From Balneola sp. (GTDB lineage Bacteria; Bacteroidota; Rhodothermia; Balneolales; Balneolaceae), in the NCBI GenBank assembly GCA_017640785.1, contig JAEPPZ010000011.1:1-64000 (forward strand): a stretch of DNA of 64,000 nt. Direction: 5' to 3'. The notes under the pieces were generated by a model. That model saw only the letters and a program-made list of their open reading frames with translations, was not told where the DNA came from and searched no databases. Made by a program: the position numbers and the translations under genes. How positions within the stretch are numbered: position 1 is the stretch's first letter; each line of letters starts with the position of its first letter. Positions 45,459 to 54,656 of the stretch are shown here, piece after piece.

Positions 45459-45580
45459 CGAACTACTCAGAGCCAAAGAATCTGTTTCGTAACCGGGGAG
45501 GTCCGTTTCCAACGCATAGCAACGAGGCCAGATAAAAAGACTTAGCTTAACACAAGAGTATCTACTTTTGTCTTGATATC

Positions 45581-45594
45581 CCGTTCGAACGGGA
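45581..45594. repeat. Perfect palindrome CCCGTTCGAACGGG inside CTTTTGTC/GACAAAAG arms
   Basis: A 14-bp perfect palindrome (approximate placement within 45579-45594) is enclosed by CTTTTGTC (45565-45572) and GACAAAAG (45593-45600), and by CTTGAT/ATCAAG. It resembles dispersed Bacteroidota repeats with CTTGAT...ATCAAG ends. Confidence 0.5.
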
Positions 45595-45613
45595 CAAAAG
45601 ATCAAGCCGAAGT

Positions 45614-45756
45614 ATTTAAGACGGGTTCACTGATCCTGCGCTGAATAATCCTAAAGGTCTACGTTCTTTTGGATATAATTTCTACTCTCTTCACCTGAAA
45701 GGATTATTCCTGCTTCGCAGACGCGTCCGGATCAAGTTCTCTTTTCCGTCTTAAAT
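45614..45756. repeat. 143-bp nested inverted repeat
   Basis: Four perfectly nested arm pairs: ATTTAAGACGG/CCGTCTTAAAT (45614-45624 with 45746-45756), TGATCC/GGATCA (45631-45636 with 45729-45734), CTGCG/CGCAG (45636-45640 with 45716-45720) and GAATAATCCT/AGGATTATTC (45643-45652 with 45700-45709). The transcript would fold into a long, bulged hairpin. No open frame of note. Confidence 0.75.
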
Positions 45757-45939
45757 CCTAAGGGCGAATTTTTCATAATCATCACTACTAAACTGTCTAC
45801 GAATTACCTAACATCTACAGATATGACAGCCGTAGTTTTGTCAACGAATTATCTAACAACTGCAATTCCGAAGCGAAGGTCGGTGTCTGGATTTAAATTT
45901 TAGACAAGGAATTTTTGCAAACTCTTTAGTTTTTCTAAA

Positions 45940-46827
45940 TTAATACCCGAAATTCCGGACCATATTCTCATTCTCTCTCCATTTATCGCGGACTTTTACG
46001 TGGAGATCAAGGAATACTTTTCTTCCTACAAACTCTTCGATGGATTCCCGTGCAGCGGTACCGAGTTGTTTAATTGCACGTCCGCCTTTTCCGATGATCA
46101 TTCCTTTTTGAGAGTTTCTGTTTACGATCACTTCGGCATTGATGTAATCCAGATCTTCTCTCTCTTCATAAATAATTACATCTACAGTAGCGGAATAAGG
46201 AAGTTCTTCATGATACTGAAGAAAAACCTGTTCGCGGATCAATTCGGCAGCAAAAAACCGAACAGGATGTTCACTTAATTCGTCTTTTGGATAGAATGGA
46301 GGTCCGGGCAAAAGAAGTTTGGAAATACTTTCCATCAAGCCGGGAACACCTTCTCCATTTAGCGCAGAGATATAAACAGTGGCATTAAAATCGAAATAAT
46401 CATTCAGGTCTTTAGCCAGTTTTTCTACCTGCTCTTGGTTAGACTCGTCGATCTTATTAATTACCAGAACCACCGGTTTTTTCATCTGTTTCAATGAATC
46501 GAAAGCATAAGAAGGCATGTTATTTTCCTTTGCTTCAACAATGAAAAGGATCACGTCGGCTTCTTTCTCAGCCTTTTCTACAAACCTCATCATCGCTTTT
46601 TGAAGCTCGTACTTGGGATGAATGATTCCCGGTGTATCCAGAAAGATGATCTGTGAATTTTCTTCAGAATGAATCCCGATAATTTGATGTCGCGTGGTTT
46701 GAGCCTTATGAGTAGTTATAGAAAGTTTGGTTCCCAAAATCTGGTTCATTAACGTCGACTTCCCTGCATTGGGCTTTCCAACTATCGCTACATATCCTGA
46801 CTTGTGTGGGGTATTCGTATCACTCAT
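45940..46827 (-). CDS. era: GTPase Era
   Basis: Essential GTPase in 16S rRNA maturation and 30S assembly. 295 residues. GTPase motifs are VGKPNAGKSTLMNQ (G1, ~16), HKAQTTRH (G2), FLDTPGI (G3, ~59) and VINKID (G4). The C-terminal KH domain (~205-295) carries ELIREQVFLQYHEELPYS and IIGKGGRAIKQLGTAARESIE-like residues that bind the 3' end of 16S rRNA. It is flanked on both sides by copies of a C-rich repeat. Confidence 0.97.
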   Translation of the reverse strand: MSDTNTPHKSGYVAIVGKPNAGKSTLMNQILGTKLSITTHKAQTTRHQIIGIHSEENSQIIFLDTPGIIHPKYELQKAMMRFVEKAEKEADVILFIVEAKENNMPSYAFDSLKQMKKPVVLVINKIDESNQEQVEKLAKDLNDYFDFNATVYISALNGEGVPGLMESISKLLLPGPPFYPKDELSEHPVRFFAAELIREQVFLQYHEELPYSATVDVIIYEEREDLDYINAEVIVNRNSQKGMIIGKGGRAIKQLGTAARESIEEFVGRKVFLDLHVKVRDKWRENENMVRNFGY

Positions 46828-46847
46828 AGTGATCCTTTTCTTTGTTT

Positions 46848-46968
46848 CCTCTCCCGCGGAGAGGAATACTCGTTGATTAAATTTTGTTTTGGCTCAGAGA
46901 GTTTTTCCCCAGCTGTACTCTGATTTGCTTCGGAACGAACATCCTGAGCTTCCCCTCCGGCGGAGGGG
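46848..46968. repeat. C-rich double hairpin repeat, copy 2
   Basis: CCTCTCC-CGC-GGAGAGG (46848-46864) and CCCCTCC-GGC-GGAGGGG (46952-46968) surround ACTCGTTGATTAAATTTTG and GGCTCAGAGAGTTTTTCC. It is similar to the element at 45380-45458, so era is bracketed by the pair. It could form a terminator for pdxJ on the minus strand, but no clean T-run was seen. Confidence 0.6.
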
Positions 46969-46998
46969 ATTGAGGGGAGGGTATGTAACCGAGATCAA

Positions 46999-47718
46999 TC
47001 ACCTTTCAATAATCCTCAAATAATTCTTAACCGTAGTTTCTAATCCATCAAAAACTGCATCGCTAATTAAAGCGTGTCCGATACTCACCTCATTCAGGTG
47101 TGGTACAGTGGCGATGAATTTTGGAAGGTTTTTTTGATTTAAACCATGTCCTGCATTTACTTTTATACCGAGTTCATGCGCTTGTTCAGCTGCTTTCTTT
47201 AATCTCTCCAGTTCGTGTTCAGCCTCTCCGGAGGAAGGAGCATTTGCATAATTTCCGGTGTGTAATTCGATGGCATCAGTTCCTAATTCAAAAGCCAAAT
47301 TGATGTCCTCAGGGTTAGGGTCCAGAAATAGACTGATTTCAATATCAGTTTCCCGAATAGAAGGAAAAACTCGTTCTTTAAAATCATCAAAAACAACATT
47401 CATATTAAGTCCGCCTTCGGTAGTAAGCTCTTCTCGTCCTTCCGGAACTAAGGTGCATAGATGAGGATCTATTTCTTTAAGAATAGAAAGCATTTCATCA
47501 GAAGCGGCCATTTCAAAGTCCAGTTTACCAGAAACGGACTCCTTTAAAGCAACTACATCTTCATCTCTTATATGCCTTCTGTCGCCACGCAAATGAAAAA
47601 CGATTCCTGAGGCGCCGGCTTTCTCACATATCTGAGCTGCTACAACAGGACTTGGATAACCCTCTCCTCTTGCATTTCTTAAAGTTGCAACATGATCTAT
47701 ATTAACCAGTAAATACAT
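46999..47718 (-). CDS. pdxJ: Pyridoxine 5'-phosphate synthase
   Basis: Condenses 1-deoxyxylulose 5-phosphate with 3-amino-2-oxopropyl phosphate to pyridoxine 5'-phosphate. 239 residues, full length. It opens LVNIDHVATLRNARGEGYPSP with the usual active-site residues. FHLRGDRRHIRDEDV (~42), LCTLVPEGREELTTEGGLN (~86), ELHTGNYANA (~150) and KVNAGHGLNQKNL (~187) are present. The PLP made is used by MetY upstream, but there is no operon link. Confidence 0.97.
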   Translation of the reverse strand: MYLLVNIDHVATLRNARGEGYPSPVVAAQICEKAGASGIVFHLRGDRRHIRDEDVVALKESVSGKLDFEMAASDEMLSILKEIDPHLCTLVPEGREELTTEGGLNMNVVFDDFKERVFPSIRETDIEISLFLDPNPEDINLAFELGTDAIELHTGNYANAPSSGEAEHELERLKKAAEQAHELGIKVNAGHGLNQKNLPKFIATVPHLNEVSIGHALISDAVFDGLETTVKNYLRIIER

Positions 47719-47809
47719 TAAATTGCTTTAATTTAGGGTAAATTTTTAGTTCATTTATACTAACTTAAGATAATGATTTAAATTCAGCTTTTTCATCTAA
47801 AGACGTCGA

Positions 47810-48364
47810 ATGTCAGTTAAGCATCTTTTACTATTGTGGGTACTCTTTACTGCATGCGGCATGGTTAAACGAGGTGCGATTCCGTGGGAAGAACGTGCTA
47901 AAAAAGTAGAGGCTGAAAAGATTGAAGAGTCAGTAAGACCCGAAGCCACTATTTCTGTTGCCACAATGGAATCAACAGCGTTGTCGAAAGATGAGAAAAA
48001 GGTCAGAAGTAAGTTAGATGAAGCTTTCAAAGACTGGAAAGGTGTGCCGTACCTGTTGGGTGGAAATGGATACGATGGAGTGGATTGTTCGGCCTTCCTT
48101 CAAATTGTGTTTGCTGATTATTTTGATGTTAAGCTGCCACGTGTAACTGTCGATCAGATGAAAGTGGGGAAGTCGGTTAAGAAAAATAATATCAAGATCG
48201 GAGATCTAGTGTTTTTTAAAACGGGTAGAAAAACAATGCATGCAGGGGTTATGATCAATGATCAACAATTTATGCATGCATCAACAAGTTCAGGTGTGAT
48301 GATATCAGCACTTCAGGAGAGATACTGGAATGACACCTATTTAACAACACGAAGAGTGTTATAA
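47810..48364 (+). CDS. NlpC/P60 family lipoprotein (cell-wall endopeptidase)
   Basis: 184 residues. Lipoprotein signal MSVKHLLLLWVLFTAC with Cys16 followed by GMVKRG. Catalytic domain from ~66: VPYLLGGNGYDGVDCSAFLQIVF contains the nucleophile Cys (DCSAF), GDLVFFKTGRKTMHAGVMI the His, and QFMHASTSSGVMIS the third polar residue. It cleaves peptide stems of peptidoglycan from the periplasmic side. 22 bases separate it from the histidine kinase, so the two may be co-transcribed. Confidence 0.87.
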   Translation: MSVKHLLLLWVLFTACGMVKRGAIPWEERAKKVEAEKIEESVRPEATISVATMESTALSKDEKKVRSKLDEAFKDWKGVPYLLGGNGYDGVDCSAFLQIVFADYFDVKLPRVTVDQMKVGKSVKKNNIKIGDLVFFKTGRKTMHAGVMINDQQFMHASTSSGVMISALQERYWNDTYLTTRRVL

Positions 48365-48386
48365 ATAAAATTTGGAGAAAGGATAA

Positions 48387-51300
48387 TTGAGACTTTTTGA
48401 AAGTGTATTCGAAAATTCAGGTATAGCTATTGCTTTGGTTGAGCCAACGGGGAAGTTGTTTAGTGTAAACACTTTTTTTTGTAAGTATTTGGGATATACA
48501 AAAGAAGAAATGCTTTCTATGACTTTTGCTGAGTTTACCCACCCTGATGACGTTGATGCTGATGAAGACCTTTACAGTGAGCTTATTAGTGGGAAACGTG
48601 AATACTATCGAATGGAAAAACGATATATCACAAAAAGTGGAGAGATAGTTTGGGCAGACCTGTCAGTATCACTCATCAGAGATGATAAAGACAATCCTGA
48701 ATATGGAGTGGGAATGGTAAAAGATATCACTGAGAAAAAAGTGTTATCTCAAGAAAAAGAAGATACACTAAAAATATTCAGGAGTGTATTTGACTCTACG
48801 TTTAGCTTCATGGGCTTACTTGAAAAAGATGGAACCATCATTGAGATTAATAAAACAGCTTTAGATTTTGCAGGCTATTCAAGTGATGAGATAAAAGGAC
48901 TAAAACTAGAAGAAGCCAAATGGTGGCCAACTAAAAGAGAAAAAGAACTTGCAAAAAAAGGGGTCGAAGAGGCTTCAACTGGACAGGAAGTTCGTTTAGA
49001 TCTGAATGTGATTGGCAATGAAGGCAACATCTTAAGAATCGATTTCTCAATTGTGCCTATAAAGGATAGTAATGGGGATGTTCTTTTCTTAGTACCGGAA
49101 GGGCGCGATATAACTGAAAGAGAGTTAATGAATAAAGAATTAATCGAAACTAAAGAACGATTAGAGAAAGCTCAGGAAATTGCGAAAATCGGAAATTGGA
49201 ATTGGGACTTGGTTGAAGATAAAATCATATGGTCAGATCAGAATTACCGAGTGTTTGGACAAACTAAAGACTTTAATCCTAGCATCGATTCTTTAAACAA
49301 GATTATACATGAAGAAGATAGAGGTCTTTTTCAAGAGGGCGTAAGTCAAGCTATTTCCAAGAATCAAAAATTTGATTTTATTCACAGAATTATAGTTGAA
49401 GATGAAGAGGTTAGATACATTCATCAAAGAGGTAAAACAAGATATAATGACGAGGGGGAACCAATAAATATGGCAGGTACGTCGCAAGATGTAACTGACT
49501 CGATATTAAGAGAACTCGCATTTGAGACTCAGAATAAAGAGATTCAAAAGGCATTAGATTTACTTTCAGAAACGCAAAGAGCTGCTAAAATCGGTTCTTG
49601 GGAAGTAGACTTGGGAACAATGACAGCATTCTGGTCAGATGAAGTGTATAGAATACATGAAGTGGAAAAGGGAACTCCAATAAAAGTGGAAGAAGGAATA
49701 AATTTTTATAGGGAAGATTTCAGACCGGTAATTCAAAATGCAATCAATAATGCTATTGAGAACAAAAGTTCCTGGGATGTAGAATGTGTATTGTTAACTA
49801 AAAGTGGAAATGAGATTTGGGTCAGGGCTACAGGACACCCATTTTTTGAAGATGGAGAGTTAACAGGTCTGCGCGGTCTGTTTATGGACATCGACGAGAA
49901 TAAAAGAAAGACTATTGAACTAGATGAAACCAATGAGAAACTTCAACTGTCAGTAGAAGCAGGCCAGATCGCTATTTGGATATGGAATTTAAAAACCAAT
50001 GAATTGGAATGGAACGATAAGGCTTATGAGATATTTGGTGTAGAAGAAAGCGTTACACCAAACTTTGAAATGTTTTCACAGATGGTCCATCCCTCAGACT
50101 TGGAAATGGTAATAGAAGCGACATCAAAAACTCTTGAAACTGGTGAAAGGTTTGATGTTGTATTCCGATTTAATAAACCAGATGGAACAGAAATTATATT
50201 GAGTGGAAGAGGTGATTTAATACTTGATTCGAAAGGAGCTCCTGCTCAAATGATAGGTATTAATCTCGATATTACAGAGAGAATGAGGTTATTGGAAAAT
50301 ATCCAGCTGAAAGAGTCTCAGCTTCGTAGCTTTGTTGAACAAGCTCCGGCCGCAGTGGCCATGCTAGACAAGGAAATGAAGTATATAACAGCAAGTAACG
50401 AATGGTTCAAGCAATATAATATTGATAAAAAAGATCTGGTCGGTATATCACATTATGATATTTTTCCGGAGATCAACGAAATGCCTGAATGGTTAGAACA
50501 ACATCAAAGAGTTTTAAATGGGGAGGAACTATCAAATCCTAAAGATAAAATAGTTAGAAAAGATGGTACTGTTCAATGGATCAGTTGGAAACTTATTCCA
50601 TGGTATAATGAGCCAGGGGAGATAGGAGGGATGATCATGTATACAGCAGATATTACTTCTGAGGTTTATTACACAGAGAAACTAGAAAAAGAGGTTGCCA
50701 AAAGAACAAAGGAACTAGCTTCTGTGAATGAGGAGTTGGAATCTTTCAGTTATTCAATTTCACATGACCTCAGAGCTCCGCTCAGATCAATAAATGGTTT
50801 TTCTGATATTCTCATGGAAGATTATGCAGATCAACTGGATAGCGAAGGAAAAAGATTGATGGGCGTGGTTAAAGAAAGTGCCGTAACTATGGGGCAGTTG
50901 ATTGATGACATACTTGAGTTTTCCAGATTAGGGAAGAAGAAAATTCAGAAGTCAGAGATTGATATGTATAAACTTTTTGAGAGCGTTTGTGAAGTAGAAA
51001 CAGGTGCATATTCAGACAAGCAAATAGATCTGAAAATTGATAGCCTGCCTAACGCTCTGGGTGATGTAGCTTTAATAAAACAAGTAGTAGTAAACCTTGT
51101 ATCAAACGCATTTAAGTATTCATCAAAAGAGGATAAAATAGTTATAAATATCGGATTCGATCAAAGCGAAGAAAAAGGGATTACTTATTTTGTAAAAGAC
51201 AATGGAACGGGCTTTAAGATGGAATATCATGACAAGTTATTTGGAGTGTTTAATAGGCTCCATTCAAAAAATGAATTTGATGGAACCGGAGTTGGGTTGG

Positions 51301-51401
51301 CAATTGTAAAACGTATTATCAATAAGCATGGAGGAGAAATTTGGGCAGAAAGTGAAGAAGGAATAGGCTCCACATTTTTCTTTTCAATGCAAAACAGTTA
51401 A
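48387..51401 (+). CDS. Cytoplasmic multi-PAS sensor histidine kinase
   Basis: 1004 residues from TTG 48387, supported by GGAGAAAGGA four bases upstream. No signal peptide or membrane helix. Six PAS/PAC repeats fill ~1-770, recognised by FENSGIAIALVEPTGKL, FDSTFSFMGLLEKDGTI, IAKIGNWNWDLVEDKI, AAKIGSWEVDLGT, AGQIAIWIWNLKTNEL and QAPAAVAMLDKEMKYI. Then comes a HisKA domain with His793 in FSYSISHDLRAPLRSI and a HATPase domain (NLVSNAFKYSS, VKDNGTGFKMEYHDKLFGVFNR-like, GTGVGLAIVKRI). It resembles phytochrome-like light/redox kinases, but no chromophore or haem domain is visible. The signal is unknown. The REC protein downstream is the likely partner. Confidence 0.9.
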   Translation: MRLFESVFENSGIAIALVEPTGKLFSVNTFFCKYLGYTKEEMLSMTFAEFTHPDDVDADEDLYSELISGKREYYRMEKRYITKSGEIVWADLSVSLIRDDKDNPEYGVGMVKDITEKKVLSQEKEDTLKIFRSVFDSTFSFMGLLEKDGTIIEINKTALDFAGYSSDEIKGLKLEEAKWWPTKREKELAKKGVEEASTGQEVRLDLNVIGNEGNILRIDFSIVPIKDSNGDVLFLVPEGRDITERELMNKELIETKERLEKAQEIAKIGNWNWDLVEDKIIWSDQNYRVFGQTKDFNPSIDSLNKIIHEEDRGLFQEGVSQAISKNQKFDFIHRIIVEDEEVRYIHQRGKTRYNDEGEPINMAGTSQDVTDSILRELAFETQNKEIQKALDLLSETQRAAKIGSWEVDLGTMTAFWSDEVYRIHEVEKGTPIKVEEGINFYREDFRPVIQNAINNAIENKSSWDVECVLLTKSGNEIWVRATGHPFFEDGELTGLRGLFMDIDENKRKTIELDETNEKLQLSVEAGQIAIWIWNLKTNELEWNDKAYEIFGVEESVTPNFEMFSQMVHPSDLEMVIEATSKTLETGERFDVVFRFNKPDGTEIILSGRGDLILDSKGAPAQMIGINLDITERMRLLENIQLKESQLRSFVEQAPAAVAMLDKEMKYITASNEWFKQYNIDKKDLVGISHYDIFPEINEMPEWLEQHQRVLNGEELSNPKDKIVRKDGTVQWISWKLIPWYNEPGEIGGMIMYTADITSEVYYTEKLEKEVAKRTKELASVNEELESFSYSISHDLRAPLRSINGFSDILMEDYADQLDSEGKRLMGVVKESAVTMGQLIDDILEFSRLGKKKIQKSEIDMYKLFESVCEVETGAYSDKQIDLKIDSLPNALGDVALIKQVVVNLVSNAFKYSSKEDKIVINIGFDQSEEKGITYFVKDNGTGFKMEYHDKLFGVFNRLHSKNEFDGTGVGLAIVKRIINKHGGEIWAESEEGIGSTFFFSMQNS

Positions 51402-51425
51402 CATATATCAAACAGATAGACAAGA

Positions 51426-51866
51426 ATGGATGTAAATAAGACAGTTGAAATTTTATTGGTTGAGGATAATGATCATGACGCAGAAATGGCGCTTCGTGCT
51501 CTCAAGAAAAATAAGATAAGCAACAAAGTAACACGTTTAAAAGACGGGGAAGAAGCTCTTGAATTCCTATTCGGGACCGGGGAATTTGAAGGAAGAAATA
51601 TTCACAACCACCCAAGAGTAATTCTGCTTGATCTGAAAATGCCTAAAGTAGACGGCCTGGAAGTTTTGAAAGCGGTCAGGTCAAATAAAGATACAGAGAA
51701 TATACCTATCGTAATGCTAACCTCATCAAAAGAAGAGCGGGATGTTGTAGATGGTTACAAACTTGGTGTAAACAGCTTTATAGTTAAACCGGTTGAGTTC
51801 AATTCATTTATGGAAGCTGTAAAAGAAATCGGTTTTTATTGGGTAATACTAAATGAGTTGCCATAG
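51426..51866 (+). CDS. Single-domain response regulator (Rcp1-like CheY fold)
   Basis: 146 residues, a receiver domain alone. Acidic pair in LLVEDNDHDAEMA (~11), phospho-acceptor Asp69 in RVILLDLKMPKVDGLEVL, MLTSSKEERD and the Lys of NSFIVKPVEFNSF (~121). The longer loop FLFGTGEFEGRNIHNHPR is typical of Rcp1-type regulators paired with phytochrome-like kinases. No output domain, so it passes the phosphate on or acts by binding. 24 bases after the kinase and 23 before the next gene: a clear operon. Confidence 0.93.
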   Translation: MDVNKTVEILLVEDNDHDAEMALRALKKNKISNKVTRLKDGEEALEFLFGTGEFEGRNIHNHPRVILLDLKMPKVDGLEVLKAVRSNKDTENIPIVMLTSSKEERDVVDGYKLGVNSFIVKPVEFNSFMEAVKEIGFYWVILNELP

Positions 51867-51889
51867 ATTTGCTCACTAATATTTAAAAT

Positions 51890-53461
51890 ATGTCAATTAA
51901 GTTACTAATAGTAGAAGATTCACCATTAGATCATGAGTTAATGCTCAGAGAGCTTAAACTAATGGATGAGAATTTTGAAACTAAATTAGTGACTTCACAA
52001 CCTGAATTTGAAAAAGTATTAGCTGACTGGAATCCGGATATTATTATCTCAGATTTTGATCTCAAAAGCTTTTCAGGTAAAGATATTTTGAGCTACGCCA
52101 AGAAAGTAATCCCCGGGATACCGGTTATCATTTTATCCGGAGATGTTACCAGAGAGCAGGAAATAACTTTATTGGAAAATCGCGCAAATGATGTGCTTAC
52201 CAAAGACAACTATAAGCGATTACCTTTTTCTATAAAGAGAATTCTGAACGAACAAAAGGATAAAGAGAGCCTTACTAATAATTTAAAATTCCAAGAGGCA
52301 CTAGCTGAAATTTCTGTCAGCCTGAATTCCCTTGATTCATTTAACAACAAAATGAATAAGGTAATTCGGCATTTAGGAGAAACTGTTGATGTATCCAGGG
52401 TATATATTTTTGAGGATTTTAGTGGCGGAGAAAAAACAAGAAATACATATGAATGGTGTGCGCCCGGGGTAGCACCTCAAATCGAAGAACTTCAGGATCT
52501 TGACTACAAAGAAGAAATGCCTTCTTTAAAGCCCATATTATTGAATGATGGAATTATGGTTGCAGAGGATATTCATGACCTACCACCTGATATGATTGCA
52601 GTTTTAGAACCTCAGAATATTAAATCATTAATAGTATACCCAATTAGTATAGGTGAAAAATTTTACGGATTTATTGGCTTTGATGAGGTCAGAAGGAGAA
52701 GAGCCTGGACTGAGTCTGAGGATAAATTGATAAAATCTATTTCAGGATTGATCAGCAATGCATTTAGTGAGTTTAAATCAGAACAAAAACTTAAGAAGTC
52801 TAATAAGAAACTAAATAAGCTATTAGAGGAAAAAGAATTACTTGTTGGAGAGGTACACCACAGGGTAAAGAACAATCTTGCGTTAGTTTCCAGTTTCCTT
52901 CAACTAGATCAAATGGGGTTGGGAATTAAAGATCAGGATGAAATTATATCTGCAAATATTCTAAGAATAAAATCGATAGCTATTATTCATGAAATTGTAT
53001 ACGAACTTGGTACATTTAAAAATATCGCTGTAAATAAAACGGTTGATAAGGTTTTAAGTGAAAGTTTTATGCAGGAGAGAATTCAGGATGTTCAGGTAAA
53101 TGTTTCAACCTATGATAAAAAGATCAAGTTCAATATTAACCAAGCAGTGCCTCTCTCTTTATTATTAAGTGAGATGATTTTCGAAGTATTTAGATTTGAG
53201 GGTGAGGATAAATTCACCCCTTCAGAAGAGTTGAATGTGGGTATTTTTCAGGACGAAGCAAATATTTGCATTTATTTATTTGATAAAGAATTAGCTCGAG
53301 TTGTTGGGCGACTTCTGGAAGAAAATGAGTATAATTTCTCTGAAATATTTAAAGTGCTGGCAAAACAACTCGGTGCATCCATTGAAATAGAGGAAGACAA
53401 AGAATCCATTAAAATCGAATTCGAATACAGAGATGTTAAAGGAGCCAGCAGCAGGCTTTGA
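51890..53461 (+). CDS. REC-GAF-HisKA_2 hybrid protein with degenerate ATPase domain
   Basis: 523 residues. Receiver domain 1-120 with Asp55 (IIISDFDLKSFSGKDIL). GAF-like domain ~140-295 (DVSRVYIFEDFSGG, SLIVYPISIGEKFYGFIGFD). A coiled linker leads to a HisKA_2/HWE-like dimerisation helix with His324 (LLVGEVHHRVKNNLALVSSFLQL, split). The C-terminal ~390-515 should be a HATPase domain, but the Asn of the N box and the DxGxG glycine box are absent (LLLSEMIFEVFRFEGED, then VGIFQDEANICIYLFDKE). It is probably a phosphotransfer or sensing protein, not an active kinase. It is the third gene of the signalling cluster. Confidence 0.82.
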   Translation: MSIKLLIVEDSPLDHELMLRELKLMDENFETKLVTSQPEFEKVLADWNPDIIISDFDLKSFSGKDILSYAKKVIPGIPVIILSGDVTREQEITLLENRANDVLTKDNYKRLPFSIKRILNEQKDKESLTNNLKFQEALAEISVSLNSLDSFNNKMNKVIRHLGETVDVSRVYIFEDFSGGEKTRNTYEWCAPGVAPQIEELQDLDYKEEMPSLKPILLNDGIMVAEDIHDLPPDMIAVLEPQNIKSLIVYPISIGEKFYGFIGFDEVRRRRAWTESEDKLIKSISGLISNAFSEFKSEQKLKKSNKKLNKLLEEKELLVGEVHHRVKNNLALVSSFLQLDQMGLGIKDQDEIISANILRIKSIAIIHEIVYELGTFKNIAVNKTVDKVLSESFMQERIQDVQVNVSTYDKKIKFNINQAVPLSLLLSEMIFEVFRFEGEDKFTPSEELNVGIFQDEANICIYLFDKELARVVGRLLEENEYNFSEIFKVLAKQLGASIEIEEDKESIKIEFEYRDVKGASSRL

Positions 53462-53468
53462 TCAGATA

Positions 53469-54656
53469 TCAGTTTTCTCTAATCTCAAAAAGATATTCAA
53501 CCATTTTAGCATATTCAGGAGTAACTACTTTGTCTCTTCTGGCCATCATGGCTTCCATAGCTTCTAATGCTTTGTCGAATCTGAATCTTGGATTTCTTTG
53601 ACCATCTATCCATGTGAATGATTGAATATATCTCGGAGGAAATCCTGACTGGAAAATATTAGCAGAAACTCCACAAGTTGTCCCCGTATTCAGCATTGTG
53701 TTAATTGAGGTCTTTGAATGATCTCCCATCACTGTGCCAAAGAATTGAATTCCTGTATCGTATGAGCGTTTTGTCTCCCAATCTTTAATGGTTACCATAC
53801 CATAATTATTTTTCAGATTAGAAGTGTTCGTATCTGCTCCCAAGTTGCACCACTGTCCAAAAATAGATTTTCCAACATATCCATCGTGGGCTTTATTAGA
53901 AAAAGAATGAAAAATTGAATTAGTAACCTCTCCCCCAACTTTACAGTCTGGACCAATAGTTGTTCCGTCATAAATCCTGCCACATAATTTAACAGTTGCA
54001 TTCTTACACACAGCAACCGGTCCCTTTAAAACTGCTCCGGCTTCAATTAAAGCACCCTCACCTATATAAATAGGTCCATTTTCTGCTATCAAAATAACGC
54101 CGGGTTCAATTTTAGCAGAACTATGGATGTAGATATTTTCAGGATGTTTTATAATAACAGTTGAGTCGGCTTCTTCATGGATTGGTTTATCTTTCAGAAG
54201 TTCTATATCTACTTCGATTTGAGCGGCATTTAGACTTAGAAGATCCCATACATATTCAATACGAGAAGGTTGTTTATCTAGCTGGATTTTTTTTGAAGGC
54301 TTTAAGCTATCAAGGAAGTTAATATCTAGTCCGTCTTCAGAACAGAATGCAATCAATTCATTTTCATAGAATAAGGCATCACCTGGATTTAGCTTAGTAA
54401 TATCTTGTATCAGTTCTTTAGATGGAAGAATTCTGGAATTTATGTACCAACAGGGCTTTAATGGAATTAAATCTGGCGTTTTAAAGACATCTTTTAAGTG
54501 TTCTTCGGTATCCCATGATATCAGCTCAGGGTCAAGCAATCGCTCCCATTTCTGATAAATAGTTAGAATGCCGATTCTTAAGTCCCAAGTGGGTCTTGTA
54601 AGGGTAAGAGGCTTGAAGTTCTTACATTTGGTATCTTCAAAAAAACAGATTTGCAT
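53469..54656 (-). CDS. GlmU-like sugar-1-phosphate nucleotidyltransferase/acetyltransferase, Bacteroidota type
   Basis: 395 residues from ATG 54656; a TTG precedes it. N-terminal ~1-170 is a divergent nucleotidyltransferase-like half (ICFFEDTKCKNFKPLTLTRPTWDLRIGI). From ~170 the left-handed beta-helix has hexapeptide repeats (ENIYIHSSAKIEPGVILIAENGPIYIGEGALIEAGAVLKG, in part; GKSIFGQWCNLGADTNTSNL). This matches the alternative GlmU of Bacteroidota, thought to make UDP-GlcNAc from GlcN-1-P. It is divergent from glmS, which supplies glucosamine-6-phosphate; the 90-bp spacer between them probably holds both promoters. Confidence 0.87.
   Translation of the reverse strand: MQICFFEDTKCKNFKPLTLTRPTWDLRIGILTIYQKWERLLDPELISWDTEEHLKDVFKTPDLIPLKPCWYINSRILPSKELIQDITKLNPGDALFYENELIAFCSEDGLDINFLDSLKPSKKIQLDKQPSRIEYVWDLLSLNAAQIEVDIELLKDKPIHEEADSTVIIKHPENIYIHSSAKIEPGVILIAENGPIYIGEGALIEAGAVLKGPVAVCKNATVKLCGRIYDGTTIGPDCKVGGEVTNSIFHSFSNKAHDGYVGKSIFGQWCNLGADTNTSNLKNNYGMVTIKDWETKRSYDTGIQFFGTVMGDHSKTSINTMLNTGTTCGVSANIFQSGFPPRYIQSFTWIDGQRNPRFRFDKALEAMEAMMARRDKVVTPEYAKMVEYLFEIREN

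Larger units (their letters stand above)
45021..45939. other. 919-bp intergenic region with repeats, no credible gene
   Basis: Open frames of up to 99 codons exist on both strands around 45060-45366, but none has a family pattern, a ribosome site or a neighbour that explains it. The region holds two C-rich hairpins (45380-45458), a CCCGTTCGAACGGG palindrome, and a 143-bp nested inverted repeat (45614-45756). It lies between the T9SS gene and era, both reading into it. Confidence 0.7.

Noticed and set aside
45361-45560. CRISPR array suspected from repeated CTCC/GGAGG blocks
   Set aside because: The blocks are inverted hairpins, not regularly spaced direct repeats, and no cas genes are present.
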